Of a stretch of 64,000 nt of DNA, positions 25,971 to 35,302 are shown piece by piece. Position 1 is the stretch's first letter. Each line of letters opens with the position of its first letter. Source of the stretch: Flavobacteriaceae bacterium CP2B (GTDB lineage: Bacteria; Bacteroidota; Bacteroidia; Flavobacteriales; Flavobacteriaceae). A program made the translations under genes and the position numbers. The DNA is taken from contig LXTR01000069.1 of assembly GCA_001683825.1 (NCBI GenBank), forward strand, positions 1-64,000. The letters are read 5' to 3'. Under the pieces are notes generated by a model. That model was given only the letters and a program-made list of their open reading frames with translations, was not told the origin of the DNA and ran no database searches.

Positions 25971-26513
25971 ATGGGCAAACAACTTTCCAAACTAACCCGG
26001 CGCCTCATCGCGTTCATCGGCAAGCAAAAGATATTTTTTGTGGCCACCGCCATGGCAGAGGGCCATATCAACGTCTCGCCCAAAGGCATGGACGCGTTCA
26101 GGGTACTCGATGAACAGACCGTCCTCTGGCTAAACCTTACCGGGAGCGGAAATGAAACCGCTACCCACCTGCGCTATGATGAACGTATGACGCTGATGTT
26201 TTGCGCCTTTGAAGGGACGCCCCTCATCCTGAGGCTTTACGGAAAGGCCAGGGCGTACCATCAAAGGGATGCCTATTGGAAAAAGCATATAGGACTGTTT
26301 CCCGCCCTGCCCGGAAGCCGGCAACTCATTGAATTGCAGATAGACCTGGTGCAAACCTCCTGTGGGATGGGAGTCCCTTTGTACGAATATGGGGGTGAGC
26401 GAAACCAGTTGGATACCTGGGCCGCGGCATTGGGCGAAGAGGGGCTGACGGCTTATCAGGAACAGAAAAACACCAGCAGCCTGGACGGACTGGATACCGG
26501 TATTTTAGGGTAG
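25971..26513 (+). CDS. Pyridoxamine 5'-phosphate oxidase-like flavin-binding protein
   Basis: This 180-residue protein has the split-barrel fold of the PNPOx-like family (residues about 10-130). FFVATAMAEGHINVSPKGMDAFRVL and WLNLTGSGNETATHL are the FMN-contact regions, and LYGKARAYH is a core strand. Such proteins bind FMN, F420 or haem, and most are not true PNP oxidases. It starts 22 bases after the ketoacyl-synthase stop and ends 36 bases before a terminator. It is probably the last gene of the TetR/ABC1/KAS III cluster. Its redox substrate is unknown. Confidence 0.85.
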   Translation: MGKQLSKLTRRLIAFIGKQKIFFVATAMAEGHINVSPKGMDAFRVLDEQTVLWLNLTGSGNETATHLRYDERMTLMFCAFEGTPLILRLYGKARAYHQRDAYWKKHIGLFPALPGSRQLIELQIDLVQTSCGMGVPLYEYGGERNQLDTWAAALGEEGLTAYQEQKNTSSLDGLDTGILG

Positions 26514-26549
26514 TTTAAGTTTCCGGCGGCCGTTTTGACGGGGAGTATA

Positions 26550-26574
26550 AAACCCCGGCACCTGGCCGGGGTTT
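26550..26574. terminator. Bidirectional terminator between the flavin-protein gene and the TonB receptor gene
   Basis: The inverted repeat AAACCCCGGC / GCCGGGGTTT with a five-base loop lies 36 bases after the plus-strand stop and 70 bases after the minus-strand stop at 26644. It is symmetrical and can end transcription from both sides. Confidence 0.75.
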
Positions 26575-26643
26575 GTACGGTTCATGGGGCTGCCGGGTAC
26601 ATGGGCCAAAAGGCCATGCGGCAAGCGTTTTAATAGGAAGCCA

Positions 26644-29109
26644 TCAAAGGATGCCGCCTCCGCCTTGCTTGGTGTTGTCATCCCGGTTTTTACGCTGCAG
26701 GCTCCTGTTTTTGCCGCTTCCAAATCGATAGGAGATACCCGCATATACGTTTTGACTCTCCCAATTGAACTGCCCTTCCTGTACATAGGGCAACCTGCCG
26801 TCAAAGGCAAACCGCATGGTGTTGAAGATGTCGTTGTAGTTCAGGCTGAACGTACCCTTGCCGTCTGCAAAGCTGTAACGGGCACCCACATTGACAAAGT
26901 ACATGGGCTCCATATTGATCTGCAGGTCTTTATTGGCCCCCCGGTAAAAGCCGAATACCTGGAAGGTTAGTTTTTCCGTAGCCTTTAAGCTGTTGTTTAT
27001 CCTGAAGTTCCAGGCGGTATTGTCTACCTCGACCGCTTCTACCACGATGTCATTCGGCGTAGGGTCCGGGATGGCGGGATCCAGGCGTTCGGCCAGGCCG
27101 CGCTGCGTCTGCTGGTACAAATCAAAGCTTCCATTGATACTCCACCATTTAAAGGGGTTGTAGTTGCCGGAAACTTCCAGTCCGTAGGCCGAGGTATTGT
27201 CAAAATTCCCATAGGTGAGGATCAGTTTGTTCAGGTCCAGCCGGTCCAGGAAGACCATTCGGTTGATCTCGTCACTGATGGAGCGGTAAAATATACCACT
27301 GGTAATGCTGCCTTTTTCCAAACGCCGGGTGTAGTTGAACTCATAGGAGTTTGTAAACTGGGGGACCAATGAAGGGTTGCCGAGAGAGGATATCAGGGGG
27401 GTAGACCACTCGCGTATGGGGTTCACCTGTGTAAGCCCCGGCCGGTCTACCCTGCGGCTGTAGCTCAGCTGGAACTGGTTTTTCTCACTGGGCGTGTAGG
27501 TCAGGAAGGCAGAAGGGTAGAGTTGTGTGTAGGAATCCGAAAATGACCTGACCGCGTTGGTATCGGCCTTAACCTCTACATCTTCGACCCGAAGGCCCGC
27601 CTGGTACGACCATTTTTCATATTTCTGCCCAAAGGTGGCATAGGCCGAATAGATGTCCATCCCGTAGATGAAGTTTGTGCTGGGCGTAGGCACCAGTTGT
27701 CCGTCGGTATTAAAAGTCAGCCCGGTCGAGGCGTAGTCCACATCGGTTTCAAAGACACGGGCCTCGATCCCTGCTTCTACCTTGGTAATGGAATCAATGG
27801 GGTTTACGTAGTCGAGGTTGGCGATGGTCTGGTCCCTCCGGGTATCCACAAAGTCCATATAGTCCGGGAACAATATGGCCCCGGTAGATCTGAAGTTGGC
27901 ATCTTCATCGCTGTCAAAACGGTTGTGGTCTACCTCCAGTTCCAGGTTATGGCCTTCTTTGGCGAAATCCCATTTATATACCAGGTTGTATTGCTGGCTG
28001 TGATTGTCTTCCAGGTTATCGAGGAACTGGGTGGTATTCTGTTCTGGGGCCAGCTGGTAGGTTACCGCGGTAGACCCCGCTCCTTTTCCGTCATAGATGT
28101 TCTGATTGGTAAAAAACGAAAGGGTATGATGGTCGTTCAGGTAGATATCAACCCCGAATTTATACAGGTAGGACTTGTTGTTGTTGAAAAAGTCGAAATC
28201 CTGCCTCAGTTGCTCATCCCTCCTGAAAATACCACCATCATTTACCCATTTTCCCACATTTGTGCCGATGTTTCCATAGAGGTTAATCCCCCCGTTGCGG
28301 TAATTCAGGTCCAGGGAAGTGTTGAATTTAGCTTCCTGGCCCACGGTAAGGCCGGTATTCAGGGTACCGTTAAAACCTATGTTGGCATTTTTGTGGAGGA
28401 TGATATTGATGATCCCGCTCATGCCTTCGGGGTTGTACTTGGCCGAAGGGTTGGTGATAAGTTCTATGGATTTGATGGAGGTAGAAGGGATTTGTCGCAG
28501 TAGTTGCGCCACGGGGACGTTCGAAAGCTTGCCGTCTACCATCACCCGCACATTGGAATTCCCCCGCATACTGATATCGCCTGTTTGCTGGTCCACATTG
28601 ATGGAAGGGATATTGTTCATGATCTCGGACGCCGTGGAGCCAGCCGTGGTAAGGTCTTTGCCCACATTGATCACCTTGCGGTCTATGCGTTGTTCGATGG
28701 TGGTGCGCTCGGCGACCACTTCGACACCGCTTAGTTCTTCCGCGGCCTCCTCGAGCTCTATGATGCCCAGTTCCAGCTTGCGGTGGTCACGGTCGATAGT
28801 GACGGCCTTGGAGTAGCTTTGATACCCAATAAACTGGACGATAAAACGGAAGTCGCCCTCGGGGAGGTCCTTGAGCTCAAAAGACCCGTCTTCGGTGGTA
28901 ATGCCCCCCGTAATCGTACTGTCATTTTCACGGGTTTTCAGGATGACGGCCGCATAGGGAACCGGTTGTTGCAAGGATTTGTCGATCACCGTGCCACTGA
29001 TAGTGCCTATTTTAAGGTCGGTAGGATCGGGGTTGGTGGTTGGGTTGGGCACACTGGCGGCAAGCAGGCCAACGTACAATAGGGCAGCGAATAGCGCTAC
29101 GTATTTCAT
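26644..29109 (-). CDS. TonB-dependent receptor with carboxypeptidase-like N-terminal domain (OMP_b-brl_3)
   Basis: This 821-residue outer-membrane protein has a signal peptide (residues 1-19). A carboxypeptidase-regulatory-like beta domain follows (about 35-115, with GTISGTVIDKSLQQPVPYAA). A plug domain follows (about 125-225, with SIKSIELITNPSAKYNPEG), and a large beta barrel ends in aromatic strands (QNVYAGISYRFG). This is the Bacteroidota outer-membrane beta-barrel family protein type rather than SusC. There is no SusD gene and no regulator next to it, so the ligand is unknown. The C-terminal tail (RKNRDDNTKQGGGGIL) is short and polar. Confidence 0.9.
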   Translation of the reverse strand: MKYVALFAALLYVGLLAASVPNPTTNPDPTDLKIGTISGTVIDKSLQQPVPYAAVILKTRENDSTITGGITTEDGSFELKDLPEGDFRFIVQFIGYQSYSKAVTIDRDHRKLELGIIELEEAAEELSGVEVVAERTTIEQRIDRKVINVGKDLTTAGSTASEIMNNIPSINVDQQTGDISMRGNSNVRVMVDGKLSNVPVAQLLRQIPSTSIKSIELITNPSAKYNPEGMSGIINIILHKNANIGFNGTLNTGLTVGQEAKFNTSLDLNYRNGGINLYGNIGTNVGKWVNDGGIFRRDEQLRQDFDFFNNNKSYLYKFGVDIYLNDHHTLSFFTNQNIYDGKGAGSTAVTYQLAPEQNTTQFLDNLEDNHSQQYNLVYKWDFAKEGHNLELEVDHNRFDSDEDANFRSTGAILFPDYMDFVDTRRDQTIANLDYVNPIDSITKVEAGIEARVFETDVDYASTGLTFNTDGQLVPTPSTNFIYGMDIYSAYATFGQKYEKWSYQAGLRVEDVEVKADTNAVRSFSDSYTQLYPSAFLTYTPSEKNQFQLSYSRRVDRPGLTQVNPIREWSTPLISSLGNPSLVPQFTNSYEFNYTRRLEKGSITSGIFYRSISDEINRMVFLDRLDLNKLILTYGNFDNTSAYGLEVSGNYNPFKWWSINGSFDLYQQTQRGLAERLDPAIPDPTPNDIVVEAVEVDNTAWNFRINNSLKATEKLTFQVFGFYRGANKDLQINMEPMYFVNVGARYSFADGKGTFSLNYNDIFNTMRFAFDGRLPYVQEGQFNWESQNVYAGISYRFGSGKNRSLQRKNRDDNTKQGGGGIL

Positions 29110-29497
29110 GACGTTCGTTTTTTGATTGATTAATTGATTGATGATACATAAAGGACGAGTTCAGGGGGCTTGTGTTACCAAATTGTGAAAATATTAACAC
29201 TTTTTAACCAGCCCCGAAACGCGGGTGCCCGGTTTTTGCCAGGGGTGGTGTATTGGGGAAGAACCCGTATCTTTACCTGGTTTGAAATCGTAAGGGTGTA
29301 TCCGTGAGACAGTGCCGTAAAAACGAAACCCCGGCAATTTTGCCAGGGTTTCTTTCATTGATAAGCCATACTAAACACTAACCATTAACTATAAAAATAT
29401 GGCCTCACCAATGAGGGTATGAAGTATTGTGTGTTCAATAGACGATTTTTTGTCCAAAAAGTTGCAGACCTTAACACACTTTAACACCAATCTTCCC
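29110..29497. other. Divergent intergenic region with a terminator-like hairpin
   Basis: About 390 bases separate the TonB receptor (minus) and the CoA-binding protein (plus). Near the receptor start are tandem ATTGATT-type repeats. At 29325-29352 lies a hairpin (GAAACCC/GGGTTTC plus GGCAA/TTGCC with one C-A mismatch) followed by TTTC. No open frame of interest is present. Confidence 0.45.
29325..29352. terminator. Hairpin resembling a terminator, with no clear upstream gene
   Basis: The stem has twelve pairs and one mismatch; the T run after it is short. On the plus strand no gene precedes it after the divergent receptor start. It may end an unannotated short transcript or protect from read-through. 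Confidence 0.45.
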
Positions 29498-29857
29498 ATG
29501 AAGAAAACGCTTGTATTTGGTGCTTCTTTAAGGCCCTATCGCTATAGCAACCTCGCTATGAAGCGATTAGTGGAGCATAATGTGGATACGGTGGCTTTTG
29601 GTCTGCGTGAGGGAACCGTGGCCGGGGTACAAGTTAGCAATAAGCTGGCCGGTTTTCAAAACGTGCATACCATTACGCTGTATATGAACCCTGACAGACA
29701 AAAGGCCTTTTACGGTGATCTCATCCACCTGTCCCCAAAAAGGGTAATCTTCAACCCGGGAACCGAAAATCCGGAACTGTACGCTTTGCTCCGTAAACAT
29801 GGAATTGAAGTGGAGGTGGCCTGCACCCTGGTACTGTTGGCTACCGGGAAGTATTAA
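29498..29857 (+). CDS. CoA-binding domain protein (YccU-like)
   Basis: This 119-residue Rossmann-fold protein starts at [18 protein letters not shown]. That start was chosen because the preceding in-frame codons are not family-like. [24 protein letters not shown] and FNPGTENPE match the CoA-binding domain family (YccU/YneT type). The family binds CoA or related nucleotides, but cellular roles are poorly defined. Its stop codon overlaps the stop of the convergent symporter gene by a few bases, with no terminator between them. Confidence 0.85.
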   Translation: MKKTLVFGASLRPYRYSNLAMKRLVEHNVDTVAFGLREGTVAGVQVSNKLAGFQNVHTITLYMNPDRQKAFYGDLIHLSPKRVIFNPGTENPELYALLRKHGIEVEVACTLVLLATGKY

Positions 29858-31335
29858 GCTTCCGGGTTCACCCCACCGGTCTTCCTGCGGATGAGGTAGA
29901 GCCCTGTGAAAGTGAGCAGCCCGTTGAGGGGTAGCAGTTCATAACCCACCACATAGCCACCCAGGAATTGGGCAGGAAGCGCCGAGATCCCCATAATGAT
30001 AAGTACTGAGAGCGATGCCACCACCCAGACATAGCGGTCCTTCACCGCGTACCGGGTAAGGATGCCAAAGGCGAACATGCCCAGGAGCGGGCCATAGGTA
30101 TAGGTGGCTACCGTCAGGAGGCCGTCTATCACATTGCGGTCCAGCACGTATTTAAAGATGATGACCACAACGATGAGCAACAGGCTCATCCAGATATGGG
30201 TGGTTTTCCTGATTTTCTTCCGGACATTTTCGGGCCGTTTCTGGATGCCCAGGAAATCGACGCAAAAGGAGGTGGTGAGTGCGGTAAGTGCACTATCTGC
30301 ACTGCTGTAGGCGGCTGCAATGAGCCCCAGCATGAAGGTGATGGCTACCATGGGGCCCAAACCGTTGTTCAGGGCGATTTCGGGAAAGAGCAGGTCTGAT
30401 TTGGGACTGCCATCCATCACGGGAATGCCAATCTCGAAGGCATCGGCATAAATAAACAACAGCGCCCCCAGCAGCAGGAACATGAAGTTCACCACCACCA
30501 GGATGAGGCTAAAAGACACCATGTTTTTCTGGGCTTCCCCGATATTCCGGCAGGTGAGGTTTTTCTGCATCATGTCCTGGTCCAGCCCTGTCATACAAAT
30601 GGTAATGAACATGCCGCCTACAAAAGACTTTACAAAATGGTTGCGGTCCAGGAAATCGCCTGTAAAAAAGATCTTGCTATATTCCTTTAATTGGGGGGAG
30701 GCGAGAAAATCGGCAAAGCCCCACTCCAGCTTATCGATTATAAAGTACATCGACAGGCCTACGGAAACCAGCATAAACAAGGTTTGCAGCGTGTCGGTAA
30801 ACACAATGGTCTTTATCCCGCCCTTAAAGGTATATACCCAAATCAGCAGTATGGAGAATACCACGGTCAGTTCAAAGGGTACCCCAAAGGCATCGAATAC
30901 AAATTCCTGCAGGACAATGGCGACCAGAAAAAGCCGAAAGGCCGACCCCAGTACCCTGGAGACAAAAAAGGAAATGGCCCCTACCTTGTAACTCACGGGC
31001 CCAAAACGGCCCTCCAGGTATTCGTAGATCGAGGTTACATTCAGCCGGTAATAGACAGGCAGGAGTACATAGGCGATCACAAAATACCCCGCCAGGTAAC
31101 CGAAAACCACCTGCATATAGCTAAATTCGGAGTCCTGCACCCACCCGGGTACCGAGATAAAGGTAACCCCTGACAGGGACGCCCCGATCATCCCAAAGGC
31201 GACCAGGAACCAGGGCGATTGTTTCCCGGCTTGGAAGAAGTCTTCGTTAGAATCGTTCCGGCCCGTGAAATAAGAGATTAGCAGAAGGATAAGGAAGTAC
31301 GTCCCGATCAACAGCAGGATATGGGAAGCTGTCAT
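29854..31335 (-). CDS. Sodium:solute symporter (SSS family)
   Basis: This 493-residue inner-membrane carrier has about 13 hydrophobic helices. SSS-family features are [26 protein letters not shown] in the first helices (sodium site region), the helix with [16 protein letters not shown], and [20 protein letters not shown] in helix 8. It would import a solute with sodium. The substrate cannot be told from sequence; sugars, amino acids or organic acids are possible. The start at 31335 ([11 protein letters not shown]) replaces a longer frame that would run over the recR promoter. It is divergent from recR. Confidence 0.88.
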   Translation of the reverse strand: MTASHILLLIGTYFLILLLISYFTGRNDSNEDFFQAGKQSPWFLVAFGMIGASLSGVTFISVPGWVQDSEFSYMQVVFGYLAGYFVIAYVLLPVYYRLNVTSIYEYLEGRFGPVSYKVGAISFFVSRVLGSAFRLFLVAIVLQEFVFDAFGVPFELTVVFSILLIWVYTFKGGIKTIVFTDTLQTLFMLVSVGLSMYFIIDKLEWGFADFLASPQLKEYSKIFFTGDFLDRNHFVKSFVGGMFITICMTGLDQDMMQKNLTCRNIGEAQKNMVSFSLILVVVNFMFLLLGALLFIYADAFEIGIPVMDGSPKSDLLFPEIALNNGLGPMVAITFMLGLIAAAYSSADSALTALTTSFCVDFLGIQKRPENVRKKIRKTTHIWMSLLLIVVVIIFKYVLDRNVIDGLLTVATYTYGPLLGMFAFGILTRYAVKDRYVWVVASLSVLIIMGISALPAQFLGGYVVGYELLPLNGLLTFTGLYLIRRKTGGVNPEA

Positions 31336-31380
31336 AGAAATAAATTTCGGGCCCAAAGTACGAAAACTTAAAACATTATG

Positions 31381-31388
31381 TAATTTTG
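31381..31388 (+). promoter_or_regulatory. Minus-7 box (TAATTTTG) for recR
   Basis: TAATTTTG fits TAnnTTTG and ends 5 bases before the recR ATG at 31394. A transcript starting at the usual distance would have almost no leader. Confidence 0.5.
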
Positions 31389-31393
31389 CTTTT

Positions 31394-32014
31394 ATGGAAT
31401 TTTCATCCAGATTACTAGCGCAGGCCGTCGATGAAATGTCCCAGTTACCGGGCATTGGCAAACGAACCGCCCTTCGGTTGGTGCTGCATCTGCTCAAGCA
31501 GCCCGGAGAGCAGACGGGCAGGCTGACCCATGCCCTGAAGGCACTTCGGGAAGAAGTTAAGTTCTGTAAAAGTTGTCACAACATTTCGGATGTAGGCCTT
31601 TGTGAGATTTGTTCAAACCCCAAGCGGGATGCGGGCCTGGTATGTGTGGTGGAGGACGTACGCGATGTCATGGCCATAGAAAACACCGGCCAGTACAAAG
31701 GTTTGTACCACGTACTGGGCGGAAAGATCTCCCCCATGGAAGGGATAGGCCCCCAGGACCTGACGATTGCCTCCCTTGTGGAAAAGGCCAGAAAGGGGCA
31801 GATCGGCGAGCTTATCTTTGCCTTGAGTTCCACTATGGAAGGTGACACCACCAATTTTTATATGTATAAACAACTGGAACCACTGAATATTAAAACCTCC
31901 ACCATCGCTCGGGGTATTGCCGTGGGGGATGAACTGGAGTACGCCGATGAGGTGACCCTGGGCAGGTCTATCCTCAACCGTATCCCGTTTGAAGGTTCTT
32001 TACGGGCATCCTAG
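31394..32014 (+). CDS. recR: Recombination mediator protein RecR
   Basis: This 206-residue protein works with RecO and RecF to load RecA at gaps. It has an N-terminal helix-hairpin-helix ([13 protein letters not shown]), a zinc finger with C58, C61, C70 and C73 ([16 protein letters not shown]) and a Toprim domain ([19 protein letters not shown]). The C-terminal Walker-B-like region is [26 protein letters not shown]. All typical features are present and the length is normal. The minus-7 box abuts the start. Confidence 0.96.
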   Translation: MEFSSRLLAQAVDEMSQLPGIGKRTALRLVLHLLKQPGEQTGRLTHALKALREEVKFCKSCHNISDVGLCEICSNPKRDAGLVCVVEDVRDVMAIENTGQYKGLYHVLGGKISPMEGIGPQDLTIASLVEKARKGQIGELIFALSSTMEGDTTNFYMYKQLEPLNIKTSTIARGIAVGDELEYADEVTLGRSILNRIPFEGSLRAS

Positions 32015-32058
32015 GGGCTATTAATGCAGTATAAATAAATTCCAGGTTCATTTTTTAG

Positions 32059-32066
32059 TATTTTTG
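32059..32066 (+). promoter_or_regulatory. Minus-7 box (TATTTTTG) for the E2 acyltransferase gene
   Basis: TATTTTTG matches the consensus and gives a leader of about 30 bases before the ATG at 32104. Confidence 0.45.
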
Positions 32067-32103
32067 CAAAATAATGAGCTGAGAAAGCGATGTAACTATC
32101 AAT

Positions 32104-33450
32104 ATGTCAAAGTTTGAATTGAAATTGCCGCAGATGGGGGAGAGTGTTGCCGAAGCAACGCTGACTTCCTGGTTGAAAGAAGTGGGAGATTCTATTGAAC
32201 TGGATGAGGCTGTTTTTGAAATTGCCACAGACAAAGTAGATTCTGAGGTACCCAGTGAGGTGGAAGGCGTGCTGGTGGAAAAACGTTTTGATGTGGACGA
32301 TGTGATCAAGGTCGGGCAAACGGTGGCCGTGATTGAATTGAACGGGACCCCAGAAGGGGCTGTTGCCGGGCCTGAATCGGTAGCAGAGCCTGTGGCTTCC
32401 GAAGAAGTGGAGGCCATTGAAAAAGATATGCAGGTGGCAAAGGAGTCGGTTGCTTCCCAGGTACCCGATTTTAGCCATTCCGAACGGTTTTATTCTCCCC
32501 TGGTCAAGAATATTGCCCGGGAAGAAGGCATTTCGGTCGCTGAGCTTGAAGGGATTCATGGCAGCGGGAAGGAAGGCAGGGTAACCAAGCACGATATCAT
32601 GGCATACGTGGAAGAGCGCAAGGAGGGGCAGCCCGCCACCAGGCAGGAACCTGCCGTCAGTTTGGAGACAAAGCCATCCCCCGAAGCTGCTCCTGCCAAA
32701 CCCGCCGAAAAACCGGCGGCCAGCAAGGTACAGGCCGGGGTTGCAGACGAACGTATCCCCATGAGCCGCATGGGCAAACTGATCGCCCAGCACATGGCCG
32801 AGAGCGTGGCCACTTCCGCCCATGTACAAAGTTTTATAGAAGTAGACGTCACCAACATTGTCCAATGGCGTGAAAAGGTCAAAGCGGATTTCGAAAAGCG
32901 GGAAGGCGAGAAACTTACCTTTACCCCCATTTTCCTGGAAGCCGTGGCCAAGGCCCTCAAGAAGTTCCCCATGCTCAATATTTCGGTAGACGGGGATAGC
33001 ATCATCAAGCGAAAGAATATCAATATCGGCATGGCTGCTGCCTTGCCCGATGGCAACCTGATTGTTCCCGTCATCAAGAATGCCGACCAGCTGAACCTGG
33101 TGGGCATGGCCAGGGCCGTAAATGATTTGGCCCAAAGGGCCCGGAACAATGCCTTAAAACCCAATGAAATCAAAGACGGCACCTATACGGTGACCAATGT
33201 GGGTTCTTTTGGAAGTGTCTTTGGCACCCCAATTATTAACCAGCCCCAGGTAGGTATCCTGGCGCTGGGCGCTATCCGCAAGATGCCTTCTGTGATCGAG
33301 ACCGAAGAAGGCGACTTTATAGGGATTCGCAGCAAGATGTTCCTCTCGCACAGCTACGATCACAGGGTGGTCAATGGCGCCCTCGGGGGGATGTTCGTCA
33401 AAGCCGTGGCCGATTTCCTGGAATCCTGGGACCTTAACCGGGAATTCTAG
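32104..33450 (+). CDS. Dihydrolipoamide acyltransferase (E2 of a 2-oxoacid dehydrogenase complex, branched-chain type)
   Basis: This 448-residue E2 component transfers an acyl group from lipoate to CoA. A lipoyl domain occupies residues 1-80 (lipoyl lysine K44 in IATDKVDSEVP). A proline/alanine-rich linker leads to the peripheral-subunit-binding domain (about 125-165, SPLVKNIAREEGISV...GRVTKHDI) and the catalytic domain (about 215-448). The active-site histidine is H420 in SHSYDHRVVNGALGG. The usual HxxxDG motif has Asp; here position 424 is Asn. The DKVDSEV lipoyl context and single lipoyl domain suggest a branched-chain or 2-oxoglutarate type rather than pyruvate. E1 genes are not next to it. 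Confidence 0.88.
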   Translation: MSKFELKLPQMGESVAEATLTSWLKEVGDSIELDEAVFEIATDKVDSEVPSEVEGVLVEKRFDVDDVIKVGQTVAVIELNGTPEGAVAGPESVAEPVASEEVEAIEKDMQVAKESVASQVPDFSHSERFYSPLVKNIAREEGISVAELEGIHGSGKEGRVTKHDIMAYVEERKEGQPATRQEPAVSLETKPSPEAAPAKPAEKPAASKVQAGVADERIPMSRMGKLIAQHMAESVATSAHVQSFIEVDVTNIVQWREKVKADFEKREGEKLTFTPIFLEAVAKALKKFPMLNISVDGDSIIKRKNINIGMAAALPDGNLIVPVIKNADQLNLVGMARAVNDLAQRARNNALKPNEIKDGTYTVTNVGSFGSVFGTPIINQPQVGILALGAIRKMPSVIETEEGDFIGIRSKMFLSHSYDHRVVNGALGGMFVKAVADFLESWDLNREF

Positions 33451-33535
33451 GGCCGACATCAGGTTGATATCCCGGTTTCCGCCAGCCTTGCCTGAAAAAT
33501 TGCGGGGGTTGCGGCCATTATCTTTTTCGAAAAAC

Positions 33536-33543
33536 TATCTTTG
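33536..33543 (+). promoter_or_regulatory. Minus-7 box (TATCTTTG) for the exonuclease gene
   Basis: TATCTTTG fits TAnnTTTG, with a TTG 24 bases upstream (33509-33511) as possible minus-33 element, and lies 14 bases before the ATG at 33558. Confidence 0.45.
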
Positions 33544-33557
33544 CCAAAACCCCAACG

Positions 33558-34334
33558 ATGGAATTAAAACTATCCAAACCCCTCTGTTTTTTTGACCTTG
33601 AAACCACCGGGACCAATGTGGCTACAGACCGCATCGTGGAGATTTCCATATTAAAGATCTATCCGAATGGGAACAAGGAAAGTAAAACCTGGCTGGTAAA
33701 CCCAGAAGTACAGATTCCCGAAGAAGTGGTAGCGGTCCACGGGATTTCCAATGAAAAAGTGGCCAATGAACCCACCTTTAAACAACTCTCACGGGAAATT
33801 TACCAGATGATCAGGGATGCTGACCTGGCGGGTTTCAATTCAGACCGGTTTGACATACCCTTGTTGGCCGAGGAGATGCTCAGGGCCGGGGTAGACTTTG
33901 ACATGAAGAACATGGTCTCTGTAGACGTACAGACCATTTTCCACAAAATGGAAAAACGCACCCTTGGGGCCGCCTATAAATTCTACTGTGGGAAGGAGCT
34001 CAAGGAAGCCCACAGCGCCGAGGCAGATACCAAAGCCACCTATGAGGTGCTGTTGTCACAGCTGGAACGCTACCCGGAGTTGGAGAACAATATCAAAATG
34101 CTGGCCGAGTTTTCCACCCACCGGCAGTTCGCGGACTTCGCCGGTTTTATCGCCCTGGATGAAGACGGGGAAGAGGTATTCGCCTTTGGGAAGCACAAAG
34201 GCACCAAGGTACGGGAGGTTTTGGAGAAGGAACCCGGTTATTTTGGCTGGATCCTCAATGCTGATTTTCCGCTCTATACCAAAAAGGTGCTCACACAAAT
34301 TAAATTGAGCAAATTAAACAACAAGCTTTCGTAG
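33558..34334 (+). CDS. DnaQ-like 3'-5' exonuclease
   Basis: This 258-residue protein has a DEDDh exonuclease domain (residues about 8-175): FFDLETTGT (first D and E), HGISNEKV, FNSDRFDIPLL (third D) and HSAEADTKAT (H and fourth D). All catalytic residues are present. The C-terminal part (FGKHKGTKVREVLEKEPGYFGWIL) matches the small domain often fused to epsilon-type exonucleases in Bacteroidota. It probably acts in DNA repair or RNA trimming. It is followed 17 bases later by a FAH-family gene and likely starts the 33558-36549 operon. Confidence 0.88.
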   Translation: MELKLSKPLCFFDLETTGTNVATDRIVEISILKIYPNGNKESKTWLVNPEVQIPEEVVAVHGISNEKVANEPTFKQLSREIYQMIRDADLAGFNSDRFDIPLLAEEMLRAGVDFDMKNMVSVDVQTIFHKMEKRTLGAAYKFYCGKELKEAHSAEADTKATYEVLLSQLERYPELENNIKMLAEFSTHRQFADFAGFIALDEDGEEVFAFGKHKGTKVREVLEKEPGYFGWILNADFPLYTKKVLTQIKLSKLNNKLS

Positions 34335-34351
34335 TCCTCAAATTGCAGTAA

Positions 34352-34963
34352 ATGAAAATCGTATGTATTGGCCGTAACTATGCGGATCATATTGCCGAAC
34401 TGGCCAATGAACGCCCCCTGGAACCGGTAATTTTCATCAAACCGGACTCGGCGGTGCTGCCGAAGGAACAGGCTTTTTATATTCCGGATTTCAGTAAGGA
34501 CGTACATTACGAAGTGGAGGTCCTGGTGAAGATCAAGAAGGTGGGCAAACACATCCATGAGAAGTTCGCGCACAGGTACTATGATGAAATTGGCCTTGGT
34601 ATTGATTTTACCGCCCGCGACCTTCAGGCAACACTAAAGGAAAAAGGACTTCCGTGGGAAAAAGCGAAAGGTTTTGACGGGGCTGCCGTCATAGGCCAAT
34701 GGCGCCCTAAATCAACCTTCGGGGACCTGGGAAACCTGCATTTTTGCCTCAAAAAAAACGGGGAAGTGGTACAAGACGGGAATACCCAGCTTATGCTGTG
34801 GAAAATAGATGAACTCATTGCCTATGTTTCCCGGTATTTTACCTTGAAAAAAGGAGATATCCTCTTTACAGGGACCCCTGCAGGGGTTGGTAGAATAATG
34901 GCAAATGATTACCTTTCCGGCATGCTGGAAGGTGAGGAACTTTTCAATGTAAAAATTCAATAA
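34352..34963 (+). CDS. Fumarylacetoacetate hydrolase family protein
   Basis: This 203-residue cytoplasmic enzyme of the FAH fold cleaves carbon-carbon bonds or decarboxylates 2-oxo acids (oxaloacetate decarboxylase-like members share this length). Signature parts are CIGRNYADHIAELAN, YEVEVLVKI with the metal-binding glutamates, and GLGIDFTARDLQ. The end is KKGDILFTGTPAGVG. It overlaps nothing but abuts the Hpt gene directly (stop then ATG at 34964), implying coupling. The substrate is not determinable from sequence. Confidence 0.88.
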   Translation: MKIVCIGRNYADHIAELANERPLEPVIFIKPDSAVLPKEQAFYIPDFSKDVHYEVEVLVKIKKVGKHIHEKFAHRYYDEIGLGIDFTARDLQATLKEKGLPWEKAKGFDGAAVIGQWRPKSTFGDLGNLHFCLKKNGEVVQDGNTQLMLWKIDELIAYVSRYFTLKKGDILFTGTPAGVGRIMANDYLSGMLEGEELFNVKIQ

Positions 34964-35302
34964 ATGATATATAGTCTGGACAAAATCAAGGAGATGGCCG
35001 AAGGGGATGAGGATTTTGTCCTTTCGGTGATTTCGGTTTTTTTGGATGAGGTTCCCCAGGACCTGGAGGCCCTGGAAACGGCCATTGCCAAAGGGAATTA
35101 TGATAATGTGTACAAATTGGCGCATAAGATAAAGCCTAACGTAGACCTGCTCGGGATGGAACAAACCAGGGCCACGGCGCTTGAAATTGAAACCCTGGGC
35201 AAGAGCGCGGACAACCGGCAAGCCATCGAGGAGAAATTCCCCCTCCTGAAAAAAGACGTGCTCCAGGTAATTTCCGAACTCAAGAAGGACTTTGAACTCT
35301 GA
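34964..35302 (+). CDS. Hpt (histidine phosphotransfer) domain protein
   Basis: This 112-residue four-helix-bundle protein has the Hpt phospho-accepting histidine at H54 in [11 protein letters not shown]. It would pass phosphate between response regulators and hybrid kinases. No kinase or response regulator gene is adjacent, so it must serve a remote phosphorelay. It is placed between a FAH-family gene and cinA, which it overlaps by one base (TGATG). Confidence 0.85.
   Translation: MIYSLDKIKEMAEGDEDFVLSVISVFLDEVPQDLEALETAIAKGNYDNVYKLAHKIKPNVDLLGMEQTRATALEIETLGKSADNRQAIEEKFPLLKKDVLQVISELKKDFEL

Noticed and set aside
29268-29275. TATCTTTA as a promoter for a small RNA ending at the hairpin 29325-29352
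   Set aside because: The last base deviates from the consensus and the nearest TTTG is 29 bases upstream, too far for a standard spacer.
31336-31497. Longer start for the sodium symporter, 54 more codons
   Set aside because: The extension is antisense to the recR start and carries no membrane or symporter features.
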